From Paenibacillus caui (GTDB lineage: Bacteria; Bacillota; Bacilli; Paenibacillales; Paenibacillaceae): a stretch of 64,000 bases of DNA. Within the stretch, counting starts at the first letter, position 1; each line of letters opens with the position of its first letter. This document shows, in pieces, positions 8,101 to 16,396 of the stretch. Location of the stretch: positions 62,001-126,000 of the forward strand of contig NZ_JAIOGQ010000007.1 in the NCBI RefSeq assembly GCF_019904135.1, read 5' to 3'. The translations under genes were made by a program, and so were the position numbers. The notes beneath the pieces are model-generated. The model ran no database searches. It was not told where the DNA came from and worked only from the letters and a program-made list of their open reading frames with translations.

Positions 8101-8198
8101 TCATTTCTGCATTTTAAATGAGCCCTCACCTGAAGTAAAAACGTTCATTTTGGGTAAAAATACATTAAAAAAACCTTAAAAAAAGGAGAAGATCCCGC

Positions 8199-9179
8199 TT
8201 GATTTATGTCATTGCATCCGTTTGCCTGCTGACGGGCTGGCTTTGCGTAAATGGAATAACCCGCTACGGCTTCCGTCAGATCACCCAAATGCGCCTCCAC
8301 CGCTATCCGAATGAGCATTTGCATGAGTACCTCCTGAGGACCGGTATTTTTACAAAGGAAAAATACGATTCCATGTCGCCCCGCGAAGTAAAGACAACCT
8401 CTCGGGACGGTCTCCTCCTTAATGGACAAATCTTTGAGCCCTATCCCGATTCCCAATGGTGGGCAATTATTGTTCACGGCTATACGATGTCGCTGCGGGC
8501 TTCGCTGCAGTTTGCCAGCATGTTCGAAGAGAAGGGATTCAATCTTCTGCTGATTGACCAGCGCAGACACGGAAAAAGCCAGGGAAGCTATACGACTTAC
8601 GGCTTTCACGAAAAATATGACGTCGAAGCCTGGGTAAACTGGCTGCTTGAACATTTCGGCAGGGACATCAGAATAGCGCTTCATGGGCAATCGCTTGGAG
8701 GAGGGACGGTTCTGGAATATTTAAGCATGGCGGATCCGGCAGTCAAGTTCGCCATCTCCGACTGCGCTTATTCGGATTTGAAAGAACTGATCCGGCATCA
8801 CATCACGCGTCTGGCCAGGCTTCCCGCTTTTCCATTCATGAGCCTGTTAAACCGGCGTCTGCACATGAGAGCGGGTTTCCGGCTTGAAGAGGTCAGTCCG
8901 ATCAAATCGGTCATGAGATGCCGGCAGCCTGTTCTATTTATACACGGCGCCGCCGACCGCTATGTCCCAACCTTCATGAGCCGGCACATGTATGATGCCA
9001 AACCGGGCGCAAAGCAGCTCGTTCTGATTCCCGGAGCCCGCCACGCCGCCTCCTATCAGACCGAGCCGAAACGTTATAAAGAAGCCGTGCAAACATTTAT
9101 TGATGAAAACATGGCCGAATCTCCCGTTATGGCCCCTGCTTTGGCACCTTCTCTGGCAATCCCTCAGGCTGAAGGCTGA
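8199..9179 (+). CDS. Membrane-anchored alpha/beta hydrolase
   Basis: This 326-residue serine hydrolase begins with an N-terminal membrane anchor (residues 1-20). The triad is visible: nucleophile Ser in HGQSLGGG (about residue 165), Asp in GAADRYVP (about 250) and His in GARHAAS (about 278); the oxyanion strand is WAIIVHGYT. This architecture is that of the BAAT/YqkD-like hydrolases common in Bacilli, whose substrates are mostly unknown. The start is TTG at 8199 with AAAGGAGAA 9 bases upstream; no ATG or GTG with a ribosome site lies nearby. The last 20 residues are Pro/Ala-rich and probably disordered. Confidence 0.85.
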   Translation: MIYVIASVCLLTGWLCVNGITRYGFRQITQMRLHRYPNEHLHEYLLRTGIFTKEKYDSMSPREVKTTSRDGLLLNGQIFEPYPDSQWWAIIVHGYTMSLRASLQFASMFEEKGFNLLLIDQRRHGKSQGSYTTYGFHEKYDVEAWVNWLLEHFGRDIRIALHGQSLGGGTVLEYLSMADPAVKFAISDCAYSDLKELIRHHITRLARLPAFPFMSLLNRRLHMRAGFRLEEVSPIKSVMRCRQPVLFIHGAADRYVPTFMSRHMYDAKPGAKQLVLIPGARHAASYQTEPKRYKEAVQTFIDENMAESPVMAPALAPSLAIPQAEG

Positions 9180-9230
9180 CCGGTACAGACGCATAGATAG
9201 CTTTGTCTAAGCCCATCCCCAGGCAGTTAC

Positions 9231-9257
9231 TAGAAAAGGGCTGGTCAATCCAGCCCT
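9231..9257 (-). terminator. Terminator of the former amino acid permease gene
   Basis: A perfect 7-bp stem (GGGCTGG and CCAGCCC, loop ATTGA on the minus strand) is followed by TTTTCT on the minus strand. It still sits just behind the permease remnant and is also convergent with the hydrolase gene. Confidence 0.7.
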
Positions 9258-9262
9258 CCTCA

Positions 9263-9562
9263 TCAAACCGGACTCAGGTCGCATTCCTCCAGCTTCCGGA
9301 ACTTCGTCTTATGCTTCCATTTATGACCCAGCCATATGGCCAAGAACAGCGGCAGACCGAAATAGGACGCGATGATGAACGCCCAGTCCACTTTCCCGCC
9401 GCTGACCCCGCCGATGAACTGGCCGGCGATGACGATGGCACAGAGCTTCATCGCGAGCAGCGGGCCGAACGGGAACCATTTCGTCCGGTACGGCAGTTCC
9501 TCGAGCGAGCGGCCCTGCGCCGACCATGCACGGCGGAACCGGCAGACTGAAAATATTTCCAT
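9263..9562 (-). pseudogene. C-terminal remnant of an APC-family amino acid permease
   Basis: About 90 residues in one minus-strand frame match the end of LysP-type amino acid permeases: RAWSAQGRSLEELPYRTKWFPFGP, then two hydrophobic helices and a basic tail HKWKHKTKFRKLEE. A full permease has about 480 residues, so some 80 percent of the gene is gone. Upstream of about 9540 the similarity stops abruptly, and the following 150 bp are AT-rich and featureless. The retained terminator shows it was once a complete unit. No functional product is expected. Confidence 0.75.
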
Positions 9563-9714
9563 AAGTGGTTTAAGTTCATTCTATGAGAAAATTCACCAAT
9601 CGTATGCTGTACGTTCTCCCAGCTTTTGAGCGGACTGTTCTTTGCCGCTTCACGCTTTTTTCTTAAAGAAATATCTCAGTCTTTATGTAATATACATTCA
9701 ATTTCTACGCAAAC

Positions 9715-9942
9715 TCACATCTCAAGGCCGGCATCATGGCTTTTTCTCATCTGGCGCTGGGCTAGGACGAGATACTTGTCCAGACGCTGGCTTAATTCCA
9801 GGACGATTTCACTTGTAAAACCGCTGGTTGATGAAACTTCAACAAGCTCTCTCCTCAAGTTCTCGATTGTATCATGAAGATCTTCATTAATCCGGCTCTT
9901 CCTTACGGTTTTGCCTTTGGAAAATCGTGTCTGGGCAGTCAT
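9715..9942 (-). CDS. Spo0E-like aspartyl-phosphate phosphatase
   Basis: This 75-residue protein belongs to the Spo0E family, which dephosphorylates Spo0A-phosphate and so delays sporulation. The family pattern is an amphipathic helix pair: DTIENLRRELVEVSSTSGF, a short turn, then EIVLELSQRLDKYLVLAQR with the signature SQxLD. The basic N-terminal extension (about 25 residues) and short tail are variable in the family. The ATG at 9942 is preceded by GAAGGGAGGG. It stands alone, facing the fRMsr gene. Its presence supports an endospore-forming host. Confidence 0.85.
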   Translation of the reverse strand: MTAQTRFSKGKTVRKSRINEDLHDTIENLRRELVEVSSTSGFTSEIVLELSQRLDKYLVLAQRQMRKSHDAGLEM

Positions 9943-10061
9943 AATCTGTCCCTCCCTTCAGCGATAATTTCATATTATAAACGATGATGCCAAAAAAACA
10001 CATTTTCGAAATTGGCAAAAATTGAGCACTCCTTTACGGAGTGCCTCATCCTTGAGCTCGG

Positions 10062-10090
10062 TTGACAGCCGAAAAGATCGTGTCATACTG
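10062..10090 (+). promoter_or_regulatory. Promoter of the fRMsr gene
   Basis: TTGACA at 10062-10067 is a perfect -35; CATACT or ATACTG follows after 16-17 bp. It lies about 45 bp before the start codon. A small hairpin (GCACTCC/GGAGTGC) lies just upstream. Confidence 0.5.
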
Positions 10091-10133
10091 TTAACTATTA
10101 ATACGTTTTCATCTTAAAAAGCGAGGGAATGAA

Positions 10134-10622
10134 ATGTTTCAAGCCGCAGCTTCTTCCGGGGATCGCCAGCAGACATACGAAACGGCACTGGCACAGCTTA
10201 AAGGACTTATTCAGGGCGAGCCGAGCGTTGTTGCCAATTTATCCAACGCCTCCGCTCTGCTCAATATCACCTTGCAGGATATTAACTGGGCCGGTTTTTA
10301 CCTTTACGATGGACATGAGCTTGTACTCGGCCCATTCCAGGGGCTTCCCGCCTGCATTCGCATTCCGCTCGGCAAAGGCGTATGCGGAACAGCCGCGCAG
10401 CAGCGGCAAACGATTGTCGTTCAGGATGTGCACGAATTTCCGGGACACATCGCCTGCGACGCGGCTTCAAACAGCGAGATCGTTGTTCCGATCGTGCAGA
10501 ACGGAAGGCTGATCGGGGTACTGGACATCGATAGTCCGCTGAAAGGACGCTTTGATGAAACAGACCGGCGCTTCCTCGAACAAGTTGTACATGTCCTGAC
10601 AGAAGAGATGCAGTTTTCATAA
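10134..10622 (+). CDS. msrC: GAF-domain free methionine-(R)-sulfoxide reductase (YtsP/fRMsr)
   Basis: This 162-residue single GAF domain enzyme reduces free methionine-(R)-sulfoxide. Diagnostic segments are INWAGFYLYDGHELVLGPFQG, the redox cysteine triad in PACIRI, GVCGTA and HIACDAASNSEIVVPI, and the final GVLDIDSP. All three cysteines of the family are present, so the enzyme should be active with thioredoxin. The ATG at 10134 follows GCGAGGGAATGAA. It is monocistronic, with its own promoter and a strong terminator. It adds to oxidative damage defence together with sodA at 17170. Confidence 0.9.
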   Translation: MFQAAASSGDRQQTYETALAQLKGLIQGEPSVVANLSNASALLNITLQDINWAGFYLYDGHELVLGPFQGLPACIRIPLGKGVCGTAAQQRQTIVVQDVHEFPGHIACDAASNSEIVVPIVQNGRLIGVLDIDSPLKGRFDETDRRFLEQVVHVLTEEMQFS

Positions 10623-10647
10623 GCTGCCGCTTTTAAGGCCCGAAATC

Positions 10648-10700
10648 AAGAGGCTCCTTCTTCCGGTGCAAATCCGGCGAAGGAGCCTCTTCTTTCTTGT
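10648..10700 (+). terminator. Strong bidirectional terminator
   Basis: A 13-bp perfect stem (AAGAGGCTCCTTC and its complement) with an inner CCGG pair is followed by TTCTTTCTTG. It separates the convergent fRMsr and MutS2-like genes. Confidence 0.9.
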
Positions 10701-12680
10701 CTAATCTTTTTCCTTTATGATCATCTTCCCTTCCACATGCCTTTTGCCGAATTGCTTCTTGAGCTTGCGGTTCTCCTTGGTTTCAAAGACGATGTCCATA
10801 TCATAATCGGCCGGATACAGTTCACTCTTGGCGATATAAGGTTTAAGCCGTTTATGGTTGACCTTCAGCCTCTGCTTTTGGACCAGTACGCCTATCATCC
10901 CCTGGCTGTCCTTGGGGCTGCATACGATACCCATTTTGCCCAAGGAGGTGACCCATACGGCGTCTCCCGGTTCAAATACTGCAGGCTGTTTGGCGCTGCC
11001 GGACTGCGATTCTCCCTCTTTCTCCGGCTGCCGGTCTGCGGCGATTCCGGCCGGTTCATGGCTTGCCGCTTCAGCTGCTTGTTCCGTTCCAGCCGGTGTT
11101 CCGGGCATTTCAGGCGCTAACCCAGCCGGCGCTTCATGCTCCGCTTCCGAACGATGTGTCATCAGGCATCGGGACCGTTCAACCACGCGCCGGTCCATCC
11201 CCAGCCTTTGCGCGATCTCAAGCGCATAGCTTTTTCCGGCCTCCCCGATCGTCAACCGGTACAGCGGCTTCAGCGATACCGGATCGAATTCCATCCGGGC
11301 GTTCCGGAAGCCCGGTGTTCGGGAGGCAAAGGTCTTCAGTTCATTGAAATGCGTTGTCACCGCCACCACCGCTCCCTTACGCCCGAGTTCCTCCAGAATG
11401 GCAATAGACAGCGCCATCCCTTCCGCCGGATCGGTCCCTGCCGCCAGCTCATCAATCAGCATCAGGCTGGAGCGGTCCGCGGTGTCCAGCATCCGGACAA
11501 GGCTTGCGATTTGCGCCGAAAAGGTGCTTAAGGACTGTTCAAGGCTCTGCCCGTCGCCAATGATGGCGCGGATATTCCGGAAGACGGCGAAGCAGCTTCC
11601 TTCATCCACCGGAACGAGCAGTCCGGACTGGACCATCAGCGTAAGCAGACCGAGCGTCTTCAGCACGACTGTCTTGCCGCCGGTATTGGGCCCCGTAATG
11701 ATCATCCCTCTCGCTTCGGCCCCGATTTCAATATCAAGCGGCACCATGGTGCCGAGAAGCTTCGGATGCTTCCCGCCGCAGATGCGGGTATATCCCGCGT
11801 CATTCACCGGGACGCTCCTTCCGCCAATGGCCACTCCAAACTTGCCTTTGGCGAAGAGAAAATCGTACATCCCCGTGATTTCAATATTCAGGGCCAGTTC
11901 CCGCGCCGAGGACTCCAGCAATCCGGTCAGCATAGCCAGTATTTTGGCTTCCTCCCGGGATTCATCGCCGAGCAGCCCGCTCAGTTCAAACTGCAGCGAC
12001 GATATTTCGTCCGGTTCCACAAACACCGTTTGTCCGCTTGTTGACTGATCCAGCACATTGCCTTTCACCTGGCGGTAATATTCCTTTTTCACAGGAATCA
12101 CATAATGCCCGTCGCGGGTGCTCACCAGGTTTTCCTGCAGAATAGATCCGTATTTGGACAAAACGGACTGCATCCGCTTCTGAATGCGTTCCTTGACTCC
12201 GCTTATTTTGCGGCGGATCTTCTCCAGCTCCCGGCTCGCTCCGTCTTCAATGCGTCCATGCCGGATGCAGCGGTCGATTTCCGACTGCAGCCGCTGCTCC
12301 TCGCACAGCGATAAAGCATAGGAAGCAATGGTCGGAGCGATCTCTCCCTTGCCCGTCATGTATCGCTTCAGTTGGGAGCAGCTGCGCAGAAACTGGCTGA
12401 CCGCGCTGAAATCCTGCTCGGCATACAGGTACCCGGTGCCGAGGAGCGAAACGACGAATTCGATGCCACCCAGGGATGGCAGGGGAACGCTGGCTCCTTT
12501 TTCAATGAGCGCTTTGGCCTCCGCCGTTTCCGCGAGCATCCTGGCTACCGCTACGGGATTGTCCGAAGGCGCCAGCTCCGAGATTCTTCTTCTCCCTTCA
12601 TAGGAAACCGCGTGCCTGCCGAGTTCCTTGACCACCTCTCCGTATTCAAGCGTAAGCCATGTTTGTTCTTGTTCTTCCAT
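10701..12680 (-). CDS. MutS2-like ATPase without Smr domain
   Basis: This 659-residue protein has a MutS2 architecture: helical lever and clamp domains (residues 1-300), an ABC-type ATPase with Walker A GPNTGGKT (about 327), Q-loop region, Walker B LMLIDELAAGTDP (about 405) and H-loop VTTHFNELK. MutS2 proteins are usually about 780 residues and end in a nuclease-like Smr domain. This one stops after a KOW-like segment (GDAVWVTSLGKMGIV) and a basic tail, so the Smr domain is absent. It is either a MutS2 paralogue or a separate MutS-family ATPase. The ATG at 12680 has AAAGGAGG upstream. Just in front lies an intrinsic terminator, which suggests control by transcription attenuation. Confidence 0.85.
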   Translation of the reverse strand: MEEQEQTWLTLEYGEVVKELGRHAVSYEGRRRISELAPSDNPVAVARMLAETAEAKALIEKGASVPLPSLGGIEFVVSLLGTGYLYAEQDFSAVSQFLRSCSQLKRYMTGKGEIAPTIASYALSLCEEQRLQSEIDRCIRHGRIEDGASRELEKIRRKISGVKERIQKRMQSVLSKYGSILQENLVSTRDGHYVIPVKKEYYRQVKGNVLDQSTSGQTVFVEPDEISSLQFELSGLLGDESREEAKILAMLTGLLESSARELALNIEITGMYDFLFAKGKFGVAIGGRSVPVNDAGYTRICGGKHPKLLGTMVPLDIEIGAEARGMIITGPNTGGKTVVLKTLGLLTLMVQSGLLVPVDEGSCFAVFRNIRAIIGDGQSLEQSLSTFSAQIASLVRMLDTADRSSLMLIDELAAGTDPAEGMALSIAILEELGRKGAVVAVTTHFNELKTFASRTPGFRNARMEFDPVSLKPLYRLTIGEAGKSYALEIAQRLGMDRRVVERSRCLMTHRSEAEHEAPAGLAPEMPGTPAGTEQAAEAASHEPAGIAADRQPEKEGESQSGSAKQPAVFEPGDAVWVTSLGKMGIVCSPKDSQGMIGVLVQKQRLKVNHKRLKPYIAKSELYPADYDMDIVFETKENRKLKKQFGKRHVEGKMIIKEKD

Positions 12681-12708
12681 CCGTGTGATGCCTCCTTTTT
12701 TAAAATGC

Positions 12709-12750
12709 AAAAAGGGGCAAAGAATGAACGAAGTCATTCCTTGCCCCTCT
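12709..12750 (-). terminator. Attenuator-like terminator just before the MutS2-like gene
   Basis: On the minus strand AGGGGCAAGGAATGA pairs with TCATTCTTTGCCCCT and is followed by TTTTT, ending about 30 nt before the start codon. No promoter is visible between this stem and the upstream RNA, so the gene seems to depend on read-through. Confidence 0.75.
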
Positions 12751-12784
12751 TGTTCTCTCCAGGTTCCGCCCTCCCGAAATGCAT

Positions 12785-12819
12785 CAAAAAAACCGTGCTA
12801 AAGAATGCAGCACGGTTTT
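12785..12819 (-). terminator. Terminator of the structured RNA
   Basis: AACCGTGCT and AGCACGGTT form a 9-bp stem with a 9-nt loop, followed on the minus strand by seven T residues. It ends the RNA that starts near 13033. Confidence 0.85.
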
Positions 12820-13033
12820 GGATCATTCCAAAGACATATGGCGCCTGAAGAAGGCGACAATGATGTTCCGCGTGTTCTTAACTAATTTCAAAACGAACGC
12901 TCCGGACATGCCTAAATGAGACTGCCTCTGCATATACATTCACAGAAGGCGCCCTGCTGCCGAAGTCGATCTTATGAAATTGCTTAGTTAAGAACGGTCA
13001 CCAACATCAAAATCTCTCCCTGTTAATTAGGAT
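12785..13033 (-). ncRNA. Predicted structured RNA or leader upstream of the MutS2-like gene
   Basis: The transcript, read on the minus strand, would form a long rod. Outer pairing is GATGTT (12862-12867 plus strand) with AACATC (13003-13008), then an internal loop, then an 11-bp helix TAGTTAAGAAC with GTTCTTAACTA, a 4-nt bulge, and ATTTC with GAAAT. The apex holds a further hairpin (GCC-TCTG with CAGA-GGC). A small CGCCT/AGGCG hairpin and the terminator follow. A consensus promoter lies in front. No open frame fits. I checked it against T-box, SAM, TPP, lysine, glycine, cobalamin, FMN, purine and magnesium consensus elements from memory and found no match. It could be a 6S-like RNA, a new riboswitch or an antitermination leader. 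Confidence 0.6.
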
Positions 13034-13039
13034 ATCCTT

Positions 13040-13068
13040 AATGTACCAATTACGGAGACCTCAGTCAA
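13040..13068 (-). promoter_or_regulatory. Promoter of the structured RNA
   Basis: On the minus strand TTGACT (13063-13068) and TACATT (13040-13045) are exactly 17 bp apart. Transcription would begin near 13033. Confidence 0.7.
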
Positions 13069-13319
13069 TAACCAATCACCAAGGCAGCAAAACAGTGTCC
13101 GAACGAACAATTGATTCCCAGATATTTCCCAATTCAGACTTTTCTGTGCTTTGTTTCCCTTTTTTCTGGAATTATCCTCTACTTCCTGCAAATTTAAGGT
13201 CATTAGTGCGTTTTAGAGGGCAAGCATCGGTTTTATTGTGATGCCTTTTCGGAGTATGATGTATGTACCCGTGCTTTTGCTTTATCTATTAAATTGTCTC
13301 CGAAAGGCAGGTAGCAAAC

Positions 13320-15197
13320 GTGTCATCATCAACTAACCGTCTCTTCAAATGGTTCAGCGGAAAAAGACCGTTCGTTATTTTCTCGCTGCTTTTAATAGTG
13401 AAGAGTTATCTGGCCTGGATGTCCATCTTTGATGGCATTCCTCCACTATCTCCACTGCTGAAAGAGATTCCTTTCATATGGGTCACTTTCTGCCTGATTG
13501 AGTATTTTGCATCTAAACGGAAAACGCTTTACTACCTAATCGTCAATTTACTGCTGACAGGCATTTTTTTCGCTGCCATTATGTATTACAAATATTACGG
13601 CGTGATCGTTACGTATCACGCGCTTCAGCAGGTGAACCAGGTTACAGCTGTGAAGAACAGCGTATTCTCGCTGCTTGACCCTTATTATTTGCTGATCTTT
13701 ATAGATATTGTTGTCCTGGGTATCGTACTGATCCGGATCGCCCGGCTCCGTAAACAACAGCGGGGGCTTGAGCCGAAGCTGCGCCGGAGCCACAGAGTGG
13801 CTGTATCCGCCCTTTTCGCTCTATGCCTGGCGTTGTGCATTTTTAATATTTGGCCAAACCGCGCCAGCATGAACGAGATCAAAAAAGCGGAATCCATGGG
13901 CATTCTCAATTATGAGGCATATACCATTCTTTCCAGCAAAAAAGAACACCTGGTCGATGCCAAACAAATTAATCAGTCGGTGATTGACAAGCTGAAGGGA
14001 ACCAGCAAGCCTGTGGACCCCGCTTATTATGCCGCTGCAAAAGGAAAGAACCTGATTATCATTCAGCTCGAATCGTTCCAGAATTTCCTGATCAACCTGA
14101 AGATCGACGGCCAGGAAATTACGCCGACTATGAACAAACTGGCAGGCGAAAGCCTTTATTTCCCTAATTTCTATCAAATGGTCGGACAAGGCAATACGTC
14201 GGATGCGGAATTTGTGGTGAACACATCCTTTTACATTCCGCCGAACGAAGCGGCCACCCAGAACTATCCGGACAAACAGCTGCCAAGCTTACCGAAGCTG
14301 CTTCAGAAGAACGGCTATGATACGGCGACATTCCATACGAACGTCGTCGAGTTCTGGAATCGCGGAGAGCTGTACAAGGCGCTTGGCTGGAACCGGTATT
14401 ATGACCAGAAGTTCTTTGGCACCGATCATACCGTATTCTTCGGCCCAACCGACGAAGTGCTGTATGCCAAAACCATGCCCGAGCTGGAAAAGATGCAGGC
14501 AAGCGCCAAGCCTTTTTACACCCAGATTATCTCAATGACGGCCCATCACCCGTTTACGATACCGCATGAGCTTGATAGAATCACGCTGCCTGAGCGGTAC
14601 CAGAATACGATGGTCGGCGATTATATCCGTTCCCAAAACTACGCCGACTGGTGCTTGGGACAGTTTATCGAGCAGCTCAAGGAAAAAGGGATCTGGGATA
14701 ACAGTGTTGTGATGCTGTACGGAGATCACCAGGGGCTGCCGAAGTATTCGCTGAACAAGGATGAGCTCGCCCTGATGGAAGAAATCTACGGTCGCCCCTA
14801 CAGCAATATCGATATGATCAATATTCCGTTCATTGTGTCCCTGCCGGGTACAGGGCCTGCCGTTATTGACCATGTAGGCGGCGAGGTCGATGTAATGCCG
14901 ACAGCAGCCAATCTGCTGGGCATTTCTCTGGATGACCAAATTCACTTCGGTCAGGACATTTTGAACCAAACCTACAACCTGCTGCCCGAGCGGTATTATC
15001 TCCCTTCCGGTTCATTCCTGAACGATAAGGCGCTCTTTATGCCGGGGGTATGGTACAAGGATGGAGACCAGTATCCGCTTGCCAAAGACGGCGTCACGCA
15101 GGCGCTGACCACAGAAGACGAATATAACCGCGCCCTGAAGCTGCTCCAGCTATCTGATAGCTATGTCAAGCAGCTCCCGGACCGGCAGGCCAATTAA
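13320..15197 (+). CDS. ltaS: Lipoteichoic acid synthase family protein (LtaS type)
   Basis: This 625-residue membrane sulfatase-fold enzyme polymerises glycerol phosphate from phosphatidylglycerol on the outer face of the membrane. Five transmembrane helices occupy residues about 15-185, followed by the extracellular catalytic domain. Active-site elements are present: IIQLESFQ (metal Glu), GQGNTSDAEF with the catalytic Thr, a Trp/Arg substrate pocket in FWNRGELY, TAHHPF (His) and YGDHQG (metal Asp-His). The length matches LtaS, YfnI and YqgS paralogues, which cannot be told apart here. The start is GTG at 13320 after AAAGGCAGG. It is monocistronic with a strong terminator. Confidence 0.9.
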   Translation: MSSSTNRLFKWFSGKRPFVIFSLLLIVKSYLAWMSIFDGIPPLSPLLKEIPFIWVTFCLIEYFASKRKTLYYLIVNLLLTGIFFAAIMYYKYYGVIVTYHALQQVNQVTAVKNSVFSLLDPYYLLIFIDIVVLGIVLIRIARLRKQQRGLEPKLRRSHRVAVSALFALCLALCIFNIWPNRASMNEIKKAESMGILNYEAYTILSSKKEHLVDAKQINQSVIDKLKGTSKPVDPAYYAAAKGKNLIIIQLESFQNFLINLKIDGQEITPTMNKLAGESLYFPNFYQMVGQGNTSDAEFVVNTSFYIPPNEAATQNYPDKQLPSLPKLLQKNGYDTATFHTNVVEFWNRGELYKALGWNRYYDQKFFGTDHTVFFGPTDEVLYAKTMPELEKMQASAKPFYTQIISMTAHHPFTIPHELDRITLPERYQNTMVGDYIRSQNYADWCLGQFIEQLKEKGIWDNSVVMLYGDHQGLPKYSLNKDELALMEEIYGRPYSNIDMINIPFIVSLPGTGPAVIDHVGGEVDVMPTAANLLGISLDDQIHFGQDILNQTYNLLPERYYLPSGSFLNDKALFMPGVWYKDGDQYPLAKDGVTQALTTEDEYNRALKLLQLSDSYVKQLPDRQAN

Positions 15198-15227
15198 CCT
15201 TAAAGTTCATAACGACAAAGCATGGAG

Positions 15228-15270
15228 ACATCCGGGTAAAGCCAATCACGGCTTTTGCCCGGATGTTTTT
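15228..15270 (+). terminator. Terminator after the ltaS-type gene
   Basis: ACATCCGGG...CCCGGATGT with an inner AAAGCC/GGCTTT stem, followed by TTTTTC. Confidence 0.9.
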
Positions 15271-15327
15271 CTTATATGGAGATCATCGCTCCCGGACTGC
15301 CAATTTTACACTTATTATACTTATATG

Positions 15328-15356
15328 TTGACTAACTATACTTAATAGCTTACAAT
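15328..15356 (+). promoter_or_regulatory. Promoter of trhO
   Basis: TTGACT and TACAAT are separated by exactly 17 bp. The predicted start near 15363 gives a leader of about 115 nt before the trhO ATG. Confidence 0.7.
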
Positions 15357-15393
15357 CGGACATTATCGAAAGTTGCAAATTCATGCGAACAAC

Positions 15394-15438
15394 GCAGTGG
15401 CAAAGGTGCCGGTTCAACGTAAGCCTTCTTGCCACTGC
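15394..15438 (+). promoter_or_regulatory. Leader hairpin in front of trhO
   Basis: A perfect 10-bp inverted repeat (GCAGTGGCAA and TTGCCACTGC) with a 25-nt loop is followed by TTCTTCC. It lies inside the predicted 5' leader and could attenuate transcription or stabilise the mRNA; the U tract is imperfect. Confidence 0.5.
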
Positions 15439-15478
15439 TTCTTCCGGTTTATTTATAAATAGAATAGAGGAGACAAAC

Positions 15479-16396
15479 ATGTTGAATAACCCTAAGTACC
15501 GCGTATTGCTGTACTATAGATTTGTCCATATTGACGATCCCGAGGCCTTTACGGCGGAGCATCTGCAATACTGCAAGGATTTGGGCCTGAAAGGCCGGAT
15601 CCTCATTGCTTCCGAAGGAATTAACGGCACCGTGTCGGGAACCTGGGAACAAACGGAGAAGTATATGAATGATATGCGCAGAAATCCCCTGTTCAAGGGC
15701 ATGGTATATAAAATTGATGAAGCAGAGGGGCATGCCTTCAAAAAGATGTTTGTCCGCCATAAAAAGGAGCTGGTCACCTTCCGGTACGATCAGCCCCTTG
15801 ACCCTAATGTGAAGAGCGGAAAGCGCCTATCCCCGCAGGATTTCTATGAGCAGCTCCAGCAGGAGGACGTTGTCGTCATTGACGGCCGCAATGATTACGA
15901 ATATGAAATCGGCCATTTCCGGGGAGCCATTCGGCCGGAGGTGGAATCGTTCCGCGAGTTTCCGGAATGGATTCGCAATAACTTAAGCCAGTTCAAGGAT
16001 AAAAAAGTGCTTACCTACTGCACAGGCGGCATCCGCTGTGAGAAGCTGACCGGTTTCCTGATGAACGAAGGCTTTCAGGACGTGTCCCAACTCGAAGGCG
16101 GTATCGTCACCTACGGTAAGGATCCCGATGTCCAGGGCCGCTTGTTCGACGGCAAATGCTATGTGTTCGATGAACGCATTTCCGTGCCGATCAACCGGAC
16201 CGACGAAGATGTCGTCATCGCCAGCTGCTATCATTGCGGCAAGCCCCATGACCGATATATTAACTGTCCGACCTGCAACCTGCAGCATGTTTGCTGTGAA
16301 GAATGCGAGGATGCGCATTACCGCTTCTGCTCTGCGGAATGCCGTGATCATGCTCCTGAAGACTACAAGTATGAGAAAATGGAGGTTCCCCTTTGA
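15479..16396 (+). CDS. trhO: tRNA uridine(34) hydroxylase, rhodanese family (TrhO)
   Basis: This 305-residue cytoplasmic enzyme makes 5-hydroxyuridine at the wobble position of tRNA, the first step to mo5U in Bacilli. It has an N-terminal ferredoxin-like domain ([17 protein letters not shown]), a central rhodanese domain with the active-site loop [10 protein letters not shown] (about residues 180-190), and a Cys-rich C-terminal region ([31 protein letters not shown]) that probably binds zinc. The ATG at 15479 follows AGAGGAGA. A Cys-rich regulator gene overlaps its stop codon, so the two are co-transcribed. Confidence 0.9.
   Translation: MLNNPKYRVLLYYRFVHIDDPEAFTAEHLQYCKDLGLKGRILIASEGINGTVSGTWEQTEKYMNDMRRNPLFKGMVYKIDEAEGHAFKKMFVRHKKELVTFRYDQPLDPNVKSGKRLSPQDFYEQLQQEDVVVIDGRNDYEYEIGHFRGAIRPEVESFREFPEWIRNNLSQFKDKKVLTYCTGGIRCEKLTGFLMNEGFQDVSQLEGGIVTYGKDPDVQGRLFDGKCYVFDERISVPINRTDEDVVIASCYHCGKPHDRYINCPTCNLQHVCCEECEDAHYRFCSAECRDHAPEDYKYEKMEVPL

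Noticed and set aside
12755..12775. T-box-like sequence AGGGCGGAACC on the minus strand before the MutS2-like gene
   Set aside because: The essential TGGN of the T-box bulge is CGGA here, no stem I or specifier features were found, and a strong terminator lies upstream in the same transcript.
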